Positions 10,443 through 19,426 of a DNA stretch of 64,000 nucleotides are shown here, one piece after another. Position 1 is the stretch's first letter. Every line of letters begins with the position of its first letter. The notes beneath the pieces were generated by a model. It was not told the DNA's origin. It did not search any database and saw nothing but the letters and a program-made list of their open reading frames with translations. The stretch spans positions 18,977 to 82,976 of the forward strand of contig CAJOMP010000001.1 in assembly GCA_905235785.1 (NCBI GenBank), written 5' to 3'. The translations under genes were made by a program, and so were the position numbers. This DNA is from an uncultured Clostridia bacterium (GTDB taxonomy: Bacteria > Bacillota > Clostridia > Christensenellales > Borkfalkiaceae).

Positions 10443-12251
10443 ATGTATACAAATTCGGTTTATGACCCGCTTAACAAGTTTTATAAAAGTAAAACAGGGG
10501 CGGTAAAAGAAGGATATAAACTTACATTTAGGCTAACAGGGAATTACGCAAACGTCGATTTTATCTGTCATAAAGACGGTGAAAATCCCTTCTGTTTACC
10601 TATGGAAAACAAGGGCGGTTATTTTGAAATAGCCGTTTCTTTTTCCGTTGGGCTTTATTGGTATCATTTTGATTTACATAACGGTTTATTCGTTGGTTCG
10701 GACGACTGCGTTTACAGTAAAATAACAGCAAATCCTTGTGATTTTCAACTGTCGGTATACTCGAAACATTATTCTGTGCCGAAATGGATAAAAGGCGGAA
10801 TTATCTATCAGATATTTCCCGACAGATTTTATCGCGGAGATGTCAATTCGCATAATATTTTCGATAGAAAAATTCATAGCGATTTAAAAGAAGACCCTTA
10901 TTTTTTGCCAAATGAAGAAGGGGAAGTGTTGAACGACGACTTTTTCGGTGGCACGTTAAAAGGAATAACGGAAAAATTACCGTATCTTAAATCGCTTAAC
11001 GTAAGCATTATCTACTTAAATCCGATTTTTCAAGCGTTTTCCAACCATAGGTACGATACGGGCGACTATATGAAAATCGACCCTATGCTCGGTACTGACA
11101 ATGATTTGCGAGAACTTATTGAAAAAGCAAAACACATCGGTATAAATGTTATTCTCGACGGCGTATTCAATCACGTGGGCGCTGACAGCGTGTATTTTAA
11201 TAAATACGGTCGATATGACGGCGCGGGGGCATATCAGAGTAAGAATTCCGCATATTATGAGTGGTTTGATTTTATAAACTATCCCGACGAGTATAAATCT
11301 TGGTGGGGAATAAAGACGTTGCCCGCAGTTAATAAAGATAATAAAAATTATATCGATTTTATCTGTGGCAAAAACGGCGTTATCGAACATTATCTTAATT
11401 TCGGAGTAAAAGGTTTCAGACTTGACGTTGTGGATGAGTTACCGCAAAATTTCGTCAGAAAAATAAGAGAAAGAACAAAATCGACGGATAAAAACGCAAT
11501 AATCATAGGCGAAGTTTGGGAAGACGCGTCTAATAAAGTTTCATACGGTAAGCGCAGAGAATATTTTTTGGGTAAAGAACTGGATTCGGTAATGAATTAT
11601 CCGCTTAAAAACGCAATTATAGATTTTGTAAAAAACGGTAATGCAAGCGGATTGTCGAAAGTTATCAGAACACAAATTGATCATTACCCGAAAATTGTGC
11701 TTGATTCTCTTATGAATTTACTTTCAACGCACGATACTGCCCGAATTTTGTCCGCTGTAAGCGACATTGACATATTCGGAAAAACAAAAATCGAACTTGC
11801 AAAAATAAAACTAAACGAAGAAGAAAAACGTCATGCTGTTTTGCGGTTAAAAGCCGCAAGTTTATTGCAATATACGTTATTCGGCGTTCCGAGCGTATAT
11901 TACGGGGACGAAATAGGTATGGAAGGACTTTTCGATCCGTTAAACAGAAAATATTTTGCTTGGGACGAAATAGACGCAGAGATTTTATCGTGGTATAAAC
12001 TTTTAGGCGAAATAAGGCGCAATAACTCGGTTTTCAAATCGGGCGCATTTAAAGAAATTTATTTATCGGATGGGTTTTACGCTTTTTCAAGAAAATCTGT
12101 AAATGAAGAACTTTTAATTGTTGTTAACTTGAAAAACAAACGTTTCGATATCGGTTTTAAAGGGAAATTAGTTAATATTATCGACGGCACACAATATACC
12201 GATGGGATTAAAATAGAAAAAAATTTTTTGGGAATTTTTAAAAAAGTCTGA
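10443..12251 (+). CDS. GH13 alpha-glycosidase (neopullulanase/maltodextrin-hydrolase-like)
   Basis: Alpha-amylase-family hydrolase of 602 residues with an N-terminal beta domain and a GH13 barrel. Conserved regions are GVFNHVGADS, GFRLDVVDELP (nucleophile Asp), IIIGEVWEDAS (acid Glu) and LLSTHDTARIL. The C-terminal barrel segment VYYGDEIGMEG resembles GH13_20 maltodextrin-debranching or neopullulanase-like enzymes. Placed one base after glgP, it probably trims branched limit dextrins or maltodextrins left by phosphorolysis. No signal peptide is seen, so it is likely cytosolic. No separate glgX or pulA is seen nearby. Exact bond specificity cannot be read from sequence. Confidence 0.85.
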   Translation: MYTNSVYDPLNKFYKSKTGAVKEGYKLTFRLTGNYANVDFICHKDGENPFCLPMENKGGYFEIAVSFSVGLYWYHFDLHNGLFVGSDDCVYSKITANPCDFQLSVYSKHYSVPKWIKGGIIYQIFPDRFYRGDVNSHNIFDRKIHSDLKEDPYFLPNEEGEVLNDDFFGGTLKGITEKLPYLKSLNVSIIYLNPIFQAFSNHRYDTGDYMKIDPMLGTDNDLRELIEKAKHIGINVILDGVFNHVGADSVYFNKYGRYDGAGAYQSKNSAYYEWFDFINYPDEYKSWWGIKTLPAVNKDNKNYIDFICGKNGVIEHYLNFGVKGFRLDVVDELPQNFVRKIRERTKSTDKNAIIIGEVWEDASNKVSYGKRREYFLGKELDSVMNYPLKNAIIDFVKNGNASGLSKVIRTQIDHYPKIVLDSLMNLLSTHDTARILSAVSDIDIFGKTKIELAKIKLNEEEKRHAVLRLKAASLLQYTLFGVPSVYYGDEIGMEGLFDPLNRKYFAWDEIDAEILSWYKLLGEIRRNNSVFKSGAFKEIYLSDGFYAFSRKSVNEELLIVVNLKNKRFDIGFKGKLVNIIDGTQYTDGIKIEKNFLGIFKKV

Positions 12252-12259
12252 TAAAACCG

Positions 12260-12288
12260 TTGACAAGTTGTTTTCAAAATGTTATTAT
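12260..12288 (+). promoter_or_regulatory. Sigma-A promoter of the trpB2 T-box leader
   Basis: TTGACA at 12260-12265 and TATTAT at 12283-12288 are separated by 17 bases. Transcription would begin near 12295, just upstream of the T-box stem I. Confidence 0.8.
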
Positions 12289-12302
12289 AAGGTCAAATTA
12301 AA

Positions 12303-12561
12303 GATTAAACCGTTGACGTAAAGTAGTAAGTAATTTCAGCGTTTTTCAGAGAATTTGCGGTCGGTGCGAGCAAATAAACAAGATTTACCGAATGGGTTAC
12401 GGAGGGCAAGGGCGAAAATCAAAGTAGCCTTTGACGCAAAAAGTCGAGCGTTAAAGCGACAGGGTATGTAAGTACCCGAAAAGAGACAAAAGTTTTATTT
12501 CTTTTGTGAATATGGGTGGCAACACGGATAATTTCGTCCCAAGGAATTATCCGTGTTTTTG
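12303..12561 (+). promoter_or_regulatory. T-box riboswitch, tRNA-Trp specific (UGG specifier)
   Basis: Leader RNA that senses uncharged tRNA-Trp. Stem I holds the AGTAGTAAG S-turn motif, the distal AG-bulge/loop region (CAGAGAATTTGCGGTCGGTG) and a specifier loop reading GAA-TGG-G, with TGG at 12393-12395 pairing to anticodon CCA. The antiterminator bulge is TGGGTGGCAAC at 12512-12522, whose UGGC would pair with the GCCA end of tRNA-Trp. The tRNA-Trp in this window at 58687 has discriminator G, so it matches. The terminator follows at once and the regulated gene is a tryptophan synthase beta homologue, which agrees with the specifier. Confidence 0.95.
12522..12561 (+). terminator. T-box regulatory terminator
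   Basis: A perfect 12-bp stem (ACACGGATAATT with AATTATCCGTGT) is followed by Ts. Its 5' arm begins within the T-box bulge sequence, and the loop carries CGTCCC, so terminator and antiterminator are mutually exclusive. It overlaps the upstream GTG start given in the ORF track. Confidence 0.92.
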
Positions 12562-12591
12562 TTTACAAAAAAAAGAAAAGGAGAAGAAAAA

Positions 12592-13974
12592 ATGTCAAAC
12601 AAAACAATTCCCACAAAACTTTTATTAACCGAAAACGAGTTGCCGAAATGTTGGTACAATATGAACGCGGTTTTGCCGGAAAAACACGATCCCGCATTGA
12701 ACCCGGCGACATTAAGACCTTGTACGGTCGAAGAATTCAAAGGTCCCTTCTGCGACGAATTAGCAGAGCAGGAATTTAACGTAACCGACGAATTTATACC
12801 TATACCGGAAGAAGTACGCGATTTTTATAAAATGATTCGTCCGTCTCCGTTGATAAGAGCGTACTGTCTTGAAAAAGCGCTCGGCACGCCTGCGGAAATA
12901 TACTATAAATTTGAAGGCAACAATACTTCCGGCTCGCACAAATTAAACTCGGCAATCGCACAGGCGTATTATGCCAAAAAACAGGGTTTAACTTCGCTTA
13001 CAACCGAAACGGGCGCGGGACAATGGGGCACGGCGCTTTCAATGGCGTGCGCATTTTTCGGTCTTGATCTCACGGTTTATATGGTCAAGGTTAGCGCCGA
13101 ACAAAAGCCTTTCCGTAAAACGGTTATGGAGACGTACGGCGCAAAGGTTATTCCAAGCCCGTCAACCACAACCGAAATCGGCAAGAAAATACTTGCGGAA
13201 GATCCCGATACGAACGGCTCGCTCGGTTGCGCTATTTCGGAAGCGCTCGAACTCGCTATGAAAACGCCCAAGTGTAAATACGTTCTCGGCAGCGCGTTGG
13301 ATCACGTTTTATTGCATCAATCAATTATCGGACTCGAAACTAAAACCGCGCTTGAAAAATACGATATAGAACCCGATATTTTGATAAGTTGTATCGGCGG
13401 TGGTTCTAACTTCGGCGGACTTATCGCTCCGTTTATTAAAGATAAGATAAACGGTAAAGCGAAATACGATATTATTGCCGTAGAACCTGCGTCTTGTCCT
13501 TCGCTTACACGCGGTAAATACGCTTACGATTTCGGCGATACGGGCAAAATGACGCCGCTTCTTAAAATGTATACTCTCGGAAACGGTTTTGTTCCGTCAG
13601 CCAATCACGCAGGCGGTTTGAGATATCACGGTATGAACCCGATAATTTCCAAACTTTATCACGACGGATACATTTCGGTAAATTCTGTAGAACAAACAAG
13701 AGTATTCGAAGCGGCGGTTCAGTTCGCAAAAACCGAAGGTATTTTACCTGCGCCCGAGTCATCGCACACCATCAGAGCGGTTATCGATCAAGCGCTTAAA
13801 TGTAAAGAAACGGGCGAGAAAAAGAAGATTGTATTCTGTTTGTCCGGTACGGGATATTTCGATTTGAAGGCTTATGAACAATACAATAATAAGACTATGA
13901 ACGACTATATACCGACAGACGAAGATTTAGCAAAAGGATTTGCGACTATCCCCGATATTCCGCAGAATAAATAA
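12592..13974 (+). CDS. trpB: TrpB2-type tryptophan synthase beta-like protein
   Basis: PLP enzyme expected to make tryptophan from indole and serine. It belongs to the TrpB2 (TrpB-like, COG1350) group: long N-terminal segment, RPSPLIRA, the PLP lysine in NNTSGSHKLNSA (Lys117), ETGAGQWGTALS and the phosphate loop CIGGGSNFGG. The start is moved from 12553 to the ATG at 12592 because AAGGAG lies just before it and the upstream start is inside the T-box terminator; this gives 460 residues. No trpA or other trp gene is adjacent, so it may salvage indole. The leader shows induction under tryptophan starvation. Confidence 0.94.
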   Translation: MSNKTIPTKLLLTENELPKCWYNMNAVLPEKHDPALNPATLRPCTVEEFKGPFCDELAEQEFNVTDEFIPIPEEVRDFYKMIRPSPLIRAYCLEKALGTPAEIYYKFEGNNTSGSHKLNSAIAQAYYAKKQGLTSLTTETGAGQWGTALSMACAFFGLDLTVYMVKVSAEQKPFRKTVMETYGAKVIPSPSTTTEIGKKILAEDPDTNGSLGCAISEALELAMKTPKCKYVLGSALDHVLLHQSIIGLETKTALEKYDIEPDILISCIGGGSNFGGLIAPFIKDKINGKAKYDIIAVEPASCPSLTRGKYAYDFGDTGKMTPLLKMYTLGNGFVPSANHAGGLRYHGMNPIISKLYHDGYISVNSVEQTRVFEAAVQFAKTEGILPAPESSHTIRAVIDQALKCKETGEKKKIVFCLSGTGYFDLKAYEQYNNKTMNDYIPTDEDLAKGFATIPDIPQNK

Positions 13975-13991
13975 ATTTCTCGTGTTATTGC

Positions 13992-14020
13992 TTGCATTAT
14001 CCTTTAAAATAAATTATAAT
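13992..14020 (+). promoter_or_regulatory. Promoter of acpP
   Basis: TTGCAT at 13992-13997 and TATAAT at 14015-14020 are 17 bases apart, 29 bases before the acpP start codon. Confidence 0.65.
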
Positions 14021-14048
14021 ATATATTGTAATTTAGGAGGAAATTTAT

Positions 14049-14282
14049 ATGGCAATTGCAGATCAAGTTAAAGATTTAATATCCAAACAATTAAATAAAC
14101 CCGTGGCGGATATTACGGAAGACAAAGAAGTAGTTAAAGATTTGGGCGCCGATTCACTCGACGTCGTTGAAATGCTTATGAATCTCGAAGAAGAGTGCGG
14201 CATAACTATTTCGGAAGAAGATGCCGTTAATATCAAAACGGTAGGCGATATCATTTCTTTGATCGAAAAAGAAAGTAAATAA
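14049..14282 (+). CDS. acpP: Acyl carrier protein
   Basis: Small acidic carrier (77 residues) that holds acyl chains during fatty-acid synthesis. The phosphopantetheine attachment motif DLGADSLDVVEMLMNLEE is intact with Ser36. AGGAGG at 14035-14040 is an ideal ribosome binding site. It is a single-gene unit with its own promoter and a strong terminator, separated from the usual fab/plsX neighbours. Confidence 0.95.
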   Translation: MAIADQVKDLISKQLNKPVADITEDKEVVKDLGADSLDVVEMLMNLEEECGITISEEDAVNIKTVGDIISLIEKESK

Positions 14283-14287
14283 TTGAT

Positions 14288-14335
14288 AAAAAAATGCCGT
14301 CCGTCGTGAATTCACGACGGACGGCATTTTTTTTT
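14288..14335. terminator. Bidirectional terminator between acpP and P-type ATPase
   Basis: A perfect 23-bp inverted repeat centred at 14310/14311 (core ATGCCGTCCGTCGTGAA) has an A run on one side and a T run on the other. It therefore works for both converging genes. Confidence 0.93.
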
Positions 14336-14342
14336 AGTTGTT

Positions 14343-16769
14343 TTATTTAACTTTTTTTATTTTAAATATTTTGTCAAAAAGTTTTTGCAATAAAACCGAT
14401 AACGGAAAATCTGCTACTATTATTCCGAAAAGAATTATAAGCGGAACGATATATTCCGAAAGTGGCGACATTTTAACAAAACCGAGCACTTCAAGCCCGC
14501 AAAATACGGTAATCGCAAATATGCCGATCAATATTGCCGCGCTTGCGGAAAACAAAACAGCGCGATATTTATTGAAGGGGCGGCAAATAATGATAAGATT
14601 TACAAGTCCCGAAAAGGTCAATGCGTATACGCTTAAAGTTTGGTAAAGCGCGTCTGAATACGTGCCTGTGCCTATCGTAACTTTAAATAACTCTATTATA
14701 CCGACGGACATTGCCATAAGCAATGCGCTCGGAACCGACTTTTTTATTACGTAATTTATGAATTTACCTTCGACGCGCGACTTGTTAGGTTGCAAAGATA
14801 AAAAGAACGAAGGAATACCTATTATCAGAATTTCCAGCAAATTCATCTGTCTCAATTCAAACGGGTATTTTGCAACAAAGGGTAGAACCAGCGTAATGAG
14901 CGCGATTAACATAGTAAAAAACGTTTTCATAAGATAAAGAGACGCTGAACTCTGAATATTATTTATAACACGCCTTCCTTCAAACACCACGTTCGGCATT
15001 GAATCGAAATTGTTGTCAAGAAGAACAATATGCGCTATATTTCTCGCGGCGTCGCTACCCGACGCGACTGTTACGGCGCAATCCGCTTCTTTAAGCGCCA
15101 GAATATCGTTTACTCCGTCGCCCGTCATCGCGGTCGTATGACCCGACGCTTTCATGCTTTTCACTAAAATCGCCTTTTGTTCGGGGGTAACTCTGCCGAA
15201 TACCGTATATTCGTTCGCGGCTGTTTTGACGTCTTCTTCCGTAAGCCCTTCAAGGCTGATAAATTTATCGGCGTTTTCTATGCCAACGCGTTTTGAAACT
15301 TCTGCGACGGTTACGGGATTATCGCCCGAAATAACTTTTACTTTAACACCGTTATCTTTAAACCATTTGATTGTCGCAACTGCGTCTTTACGTATATTAT
15401 CCGCTAAAAGAACAAGCGAATAGGGAATAAAATCACTCGGTAACTTGTCGCCGTATATATTGCCGTTGCTATGCGCCAGCAATAAAACGCGCAATCCCGA
15501 CGCCGCATATTCGTTGATTTGTGTTTCAATTTCGGAATATTTGTCTTTTGAAAGCACAAATTCGGGCGCACCGAGAGCGAACACACCCTTTTCTTTGAAT
15601 TCGACTGCCGAAAACTTTCGTTCGGAATTAAACGGAATGCTTGAAACGGCAATTAAAGCGACGTTATCTCCGAAATATTCTTTCAATGCGGCGGACGTTT
15701 GATTGCCGTCGTTCAGCGTGCCGACAACAGACGCAATTACCGAAGAAACTTCTTTCGTTGTTACGTTATTAAAGGGAACAACTGACTGCACCGTCATATT
15801 ACCGTCGGTTATCGTTCCCGTTTTATCAAAACAAATCGTATCGACGCGCGCGAGCATTTCAAGCGAATATAAGTCCTGAACAAGAGTGTTGTGCGCCGAA
15901 AGTTTTATTATTCCTACGGCAAGGGCAAGGCTCGTAAGTAGAAACATACCGCTCGGTATCATGCCGATAACTAACGTTGATGTTCGTAAAATCGCTTGTT
16001 GTAATTCAACGTCTCCGATAACTGCGGATTTTATCATATACGCAGCCGCGATAGGAATAATGATAAATCCGAGAATTCGGATTATAATCCTTAAAGATTC
16101 CATCAATTCGGAGTGCGGTTTTTTATATTTTTTCGCTTCGGCCGACAATTTGTTTACGTAATTATCTTTTCCAACCTTTTCCGCAATAACTTTACAGTTG
16201 CCGCCGACAATAAAACTGCCCGAAAGCAGAACGTCGCCAACTGTCTTTTTTACGTGTACGGATTCGCCCGTTAAGACCGATTCGTCCGCTTCTACCGTGC
16301 CTTCCAAAATTTTACAATCCGTCGGAACTTGATTTCCGAGCGATAAAACGACTACGTCGTCTAAAACTATTTCGTCGGGGGATATTTCAATTTTCTCTCC
16401 GTCTCTTATAACGACTGTTTTCTTGTTAGATAAAAGCGATAGTCTGTCAATGCATTTTTTAGCGCGTATTTCTTGTGTGATTCCGATTATAATATTCATC
16501 AGATACACAAGTACGAATACGAAATCAAAAAGTTTCGCGCCGGCAAATAAAAGCGAAATAAATACGATAAGTCCCAGCAAATTAAAAAAGGTGCAAAGGT
16601 TGCTTACAAAAATGCTGACGTAAGATTTAGAGTATTTTTCCGGATTAGCGTTTGTCAGTCCTGCGGCTTTTCTGGTTTCTGCCTGAACGGAAGATAGCCC
16701 CGACTGCGCGGTCGGGGTATATCTTTCAACGGTATCCGAAATAAAATTCTGCCTTGTTTTTTTTATCAT
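14343..16769 (-). CDS. P-type ATPase, cation specificity unknown
   Basis: Membrane ATP-driven ion pump of 808 residues. The actuator motif TGES lies at 167-170, the phosphorylated Asp315 in FDKTGTITDG, and the hinge in MTGDGVNDILALKEADCAV. The fourth membrane helix reads GMIPSGM (271-275) rather than the PEGL of Ca pumps or CPx of heavy-metal pumps, and there is no N-terminal metal-binding domain. Membrane segments occur near 55-95 and 230-290, with about six more after 600. This resembles the poorly characterised FUPA-type bacterial P-type ATPases found in Firmicutes. Substrate could be Ca, Mn or another cation. It converges on acpP and lies just downstream of leuS. Confidence 0.88.
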   Translation of the reverse strand: MIKKTRQNFISDTVERYTPTAQSGLSSVQAETRKAAGLTNANPEKYSKSYVSIFVSNLCTFFNLLGLIVFISLLFAGAKLFDFVFVLVYLMNIIIGITQEIRAKKCIDRLSLLSNKKTVVIRDGEKIEISPDEIVLDDVVVLSLGNQVPTDCKILEGTVEADESVLTGESVHVKKTVGDVLLSGSFIVGGNCKVIAEKVGKDNYVNKLSAEAKKYKKPHSELMESLRIIIRILGFIIIPIAAAYMIKSAVIGDVELQQAILRTSTLVIGMIPSGMFLLTSLALAVGIIKLSAHNTLVQDLYSLEMLARVDTICFDKTGTITDGNMTVQSVVPFNNVTTKEVSSVIASVVGTLNDGNQTSAALKEYFGDNVALIAVSSIPFNSERKFSAVEFKEKGVFALGAPEFVLSKDKYSEIETQINEYAASGLRVLLLAHSNGNIYGDKLPSDFIPYSLVLLADNIRKDAVATIKWFKDNGVKVKVISGDNPVTVAEVSKRVGIENADKFISLEGLTEEDVKTAANEYTVFGRVTPEQKAILVKSMKASGHTTAMTGDGVNDILALKEADCAVTVASGSDAARNIAHIVLLDNNFDSMPNVVFEGRRVINNIQSSASLYLMKTFFTMLIALITLVLPFVAKYPFELRQMNLLEILIIGIPSFFLSLQPNKSRVEGKFINYVIKKSVPSALLMAMSVGIIELFKVTIGTGTYSDALYQTLSVYALTFSGLVNLIIICRPFNKYRAVLFSASAAILIGIFAITVFCGLEVLGFVKMSPLSEYIVPLIILFGIIVADFPLSVLLQKLFDKIFKIKKVK

Positions 16770-16787
16770 GGAAAACTTCTTCCGTTA

Positions 16788-19214
16788 TTATAATATTATA
16801 TTTACAAGACGTTTAGGCACGATTATCAGTTTTTTAATGGGTTTATCGCCGATTTCCGCCGAGAGTTTATCGTTAGCGAGAATAAGCGCTTTTAAATCAT
16901 TTTCCGATATTTCCGACGGAATAACCATTTTTGTGCGCATTTTACTGTTAATTTGAACGGCTATTTCAACTTCGTCAAGAATTAGCATCTTTTCGTCGCA
17001 TACGGGATATGTAGAGCGGAAAATAGATTCTTTTTTGCCGAGCATTTCCCAAATCTCTTCCGAAAAATGCGGAGCGCAAGGCGCAAGCAATTTTATAAAT
17101 TTAGTAAAGCAATCATAGAACAATTCGTAATTTTTGTTTTCGATAGCGTCGTACTTGGTGAGCGCATTTAAAAGTTCCATAAGCCTTGCGACGGCAGTAT
17201 TGAAAGAAAAATCTTCCATATCTTTATCGACGCATTTTATTGCGTAGTTTGTGGCGTATAAAAGTTCTTTTTCTTCTTTTCCGACAGTATTGTTTTTATT
17301 CGGCGTTGTAGCGATAAGTTTTGAAACCATACGTTCTATACGGTCTAAAAATTTAACTATCGCTTTAATGCCGTCGTCGCTCCACGGACCGCCTTCCGTA
17401 TATGAAAAACCGAACATAAGATACAGTCTTAATGTATCGGCGCCGTATTTTTCGACGTAGGGGTCTGGCGCGATAATATTGCCTTTGGATTTACTCATGC
17501 GAAGTCCGTCCGGTCCTAAAATTACGCCCTGATGCACGAGCGATTTAAATGGTTCGTCAAATTTAAGATAGCCCATATCGCGGAGCGCTTTTGTAATAAA
17601 ACGCGCGTAAAGCAGGTGCATACAAGCGTGTTCCGCGCCGCCAACGTATTTATCGACAGGCAACATTTTATTTATAATTTCGGGATTAAAAGGTTCTTTC
17701 GCGTTTTTAGCGTCGGGATAGCGTAAATAATACCAACTCGAACATACAAACGTGTCGAGAGTGTCGGGATCTCTTCTTGCAGGCGCGCCGCAGATGGGGC
17801 ACGTCGTATTCATAAATCCTTCGTGTTTTTCGAGCGGAGATTTTCCGTCGGGTTTAAATTCTACGTCGTAGGGGAGTTTTACGGGCAAATCGCTATATGG
17901 CACGGGAACTGCGCCGCAATGTTCGCAATGTATTATGGGTATGGGGGCGCCCCAATATCTTTGGCGCGAAACAAGCCAGTCGCGCAAACGGTAATTAGTT
18001 TTGTGTTCCGCTTTGCCTTCTTTTACAAGTTTATTGATGATGGCTTTTCTCGCTTCTTCACTTGTCATGCCGTCAAAGCCGGGGCTGTTTATAACGATGC
18101 CGTCCGAGCAGAAAGGAAGCTCGTCATTACAATTCACCCCTTTGACAACGCGGACGATAGGCAAATCGTATTTTTGAGCAAAAACATAATCTCTTTCGTC
18201 ATGAGAAGGCACGCCCATAACGGCGCCCGTACCGTATGAATACAGGACGTAATCGGCGACAAAAATAGGCACGGACTTGCCCGTTATAGGATTTATCGCA
18301 TTATGTCCTATATAGACGCCCGTTTTTTCGCGCGCCGTAGAAAGACGGTCGATTTCGTTGGTTTTCGAAGTCTCGACTATATACTCTTCGACCGCTTTTT
18401 TCTGTTTTTTAGAAGTAAGTTTTTTAACGAGCGGGTGTTCGGGCGCGAGCACAACGTAAGACACGCCGAACAGGGTATCGGCTCTTGTTGTAAAAACTTT
18501 GAATTTATCGCCGCTTTCCGCGGTGAACTCTATTTCTCCGCCCGTCGATTTACCGATCCAGTTCTTTTGCATAAGTTTGGTTTTTTCAGGCCAATCAAGG
18601 TCGTTTAATCCCTGTAAAAGTTCTTCCGCATAATCGGTGATTTTGAAAAACCATTGCGTTAAATCTTTCTTTACAACCGTAGCGCCGCATCTTTCGCATT
18701 GTCCGTTTACGACTTGTTCGTTGGCGAGAACGGTTTTACAATCGGGACACCAGTTGACAGGCGCTTCTTTTCTGTATGCAAGCCCTTTTTCGTACAATTT
18801 AAGAAAAATCCACTGCGTCCATTTATAATAGTCTTCGTTACAGGTTTTTATTTCGGCGTCCCAATCGAACATAGCGCCCATTTCGCGCAGTGTTTGTTCC
18901 ATGTTAGCGATATTTTGTTCCGTGGAATCTTTGGGATGCACGCCCGTTTTTATAGCGTAATTTTCCGCGGGAAGACCGAACGCGTCAAATCCCATAGGCT
19001 CAAAAACTTCGTATCCTTTCATTTTTTTATAACGGGCGAAACTGTCGGTAGGTCCGTAATTATACCAATGTCCAAGGTGCAATTTAGCGGCGGAAGGGTA
19101 TGAAAACATTTCAAGGCAATAATACTTTTTAGCGGCGTTCTTGTCGTTAAAATGCGCAATGCCTTCTTTTTCCCATATTGCCTGCCATTTTTTCTCAATC
19201 TTTTTCATGTCCAT
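16788..19214 (-). CDS. leuS: Leucyl-tRNA synthetase
   Basis: Class I synthetase charging tRNA-Leu. The HIGH motif is HLGHWYNYG, the KMSKS motif is RMSKSKGN, and a zinc-finger-like CPDCKTVL...CERCG and a CP1 editing domain lie between. The ORF track starts at 19265, but AAAGGAG at 19224-19230 and the predicted transcription start near 19257 point to the ATG at 19214, giving 808 residues beginning [11 protein letters not shown]. The leader is only about 40 bases, so there is no room for a T-box. Confidence 0.96.
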   Translation of the reverse strand: MDMKKIEKKWQAIWEKEGIAHFNDKNAAKKYYCLEMFSYPSAAKLHLGHWYNYGPTDSFARYKKMKGYEVFEPMGFDAFGLPAENYAIKTGVHPKDSTEQNIANMEQTLREMGAMFDWDAEIKTCNEDYYKWTQWIFLKLYEKGLAYRKEAPVNWCPDCKTVLANEQVVNGQCERCGATVVKKDLTQWFFKITDYAEELLQGLNDLDWPEKTKLMQKNWIGKSTGGEIEFTAESGDKFKVFTTRADTLFGVSYVVLAPEHPLVKKLTSKKQKKAVEEYIVETSKTNEIDRLSTAREKTGVYIGHNAINPITGKSVPIFVADYVLYSYGTGAVMGVPSHDERDYVFAQKYDLPIVRVVKGVNCNDELPFCSDGIVINSPGFDGMTSEEARKAIINKLVKEGKAEHKTNYRLRDWLVSRQRYWGAPIPIIHCEHCGAVPVPYSDLPVKLPYDVEFKPDGKSPLEKHEGFMNTTCPICGAPARRDPDTLDTFVCSSWYYLRYPDAKNAKEPFNPEIINKMLPVDKYVGGAEHACMHLLYARFITKALRDMGYLKFDEPFKSLVHQGVILGPDGLRMSKSKGNIIAPDPYVEKYGADTLRLYLMFGFSYTEGGPWSDDGIKAIVKFLDRIERMVSKLIATTPNKNNTVGKEEKELLYATNYAIKCVDKDMEDFSFNTAVARLMELLNALTKYDAIENKNYELFYDCFTKFIKLLAPCAPHFSEEIWEMLGKKESIFRSTYPVCDEKMLILDEVEIAVQINSKMRTKMVIPSEISENDLKALILANDKLSAEIGDKPIKKLIIVPKRLVNIIL

Positions 19215-19263
19215 AAAACAGTTCTCCTTTGAAAAACAAAAAGATAGCAAATTACTAATAAAC

Positions 19264-19292
19264 ATTATATATTATAAAAAAAATCAAGTCAA
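19264..19292 (-). promoter_or_regulatory. Promoter of leuS
   Basis: On the minus strand TTGACT (19292-19287) and TATAAT (19269-19264) are separated by 17 bases. Confidence 0.8.
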
Positions 19293-19366
19293 GCGATATG
19301 TAGCGGCAAGACAGCAATTATGCGGCAAAAATTTTAATCTATTTAACTCTTTCGCCGAAATTTACG

Positions 19367-19395
19367 TTTACAAAACACGCGAAAAATGTTATACT
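19367..19395 (+). promoter_or_regulatory. Promoter of galK
   Basis: TTTACA at 19367-19372 and TATACT at 19390-19395 are spaced by 17 bases, about 32 bases ahead of the galK start codon. Confidence 0.7.
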
Positions 19396-19426
19396 TTAAT
19401 CATAATGAAAAAAGGATAAACGCATA

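Noticed and set aside
12516-12779. 87-residue ORF over the T-box terminator and trpB2 start
   Set aside because: Out-of-frame shadow of trpB2; it begins in the T-box.
19215-19260. T-box before leuS
   Set aside because: The predicted leader is about 40 bases and no AGGGTGG or specifier structure is present.
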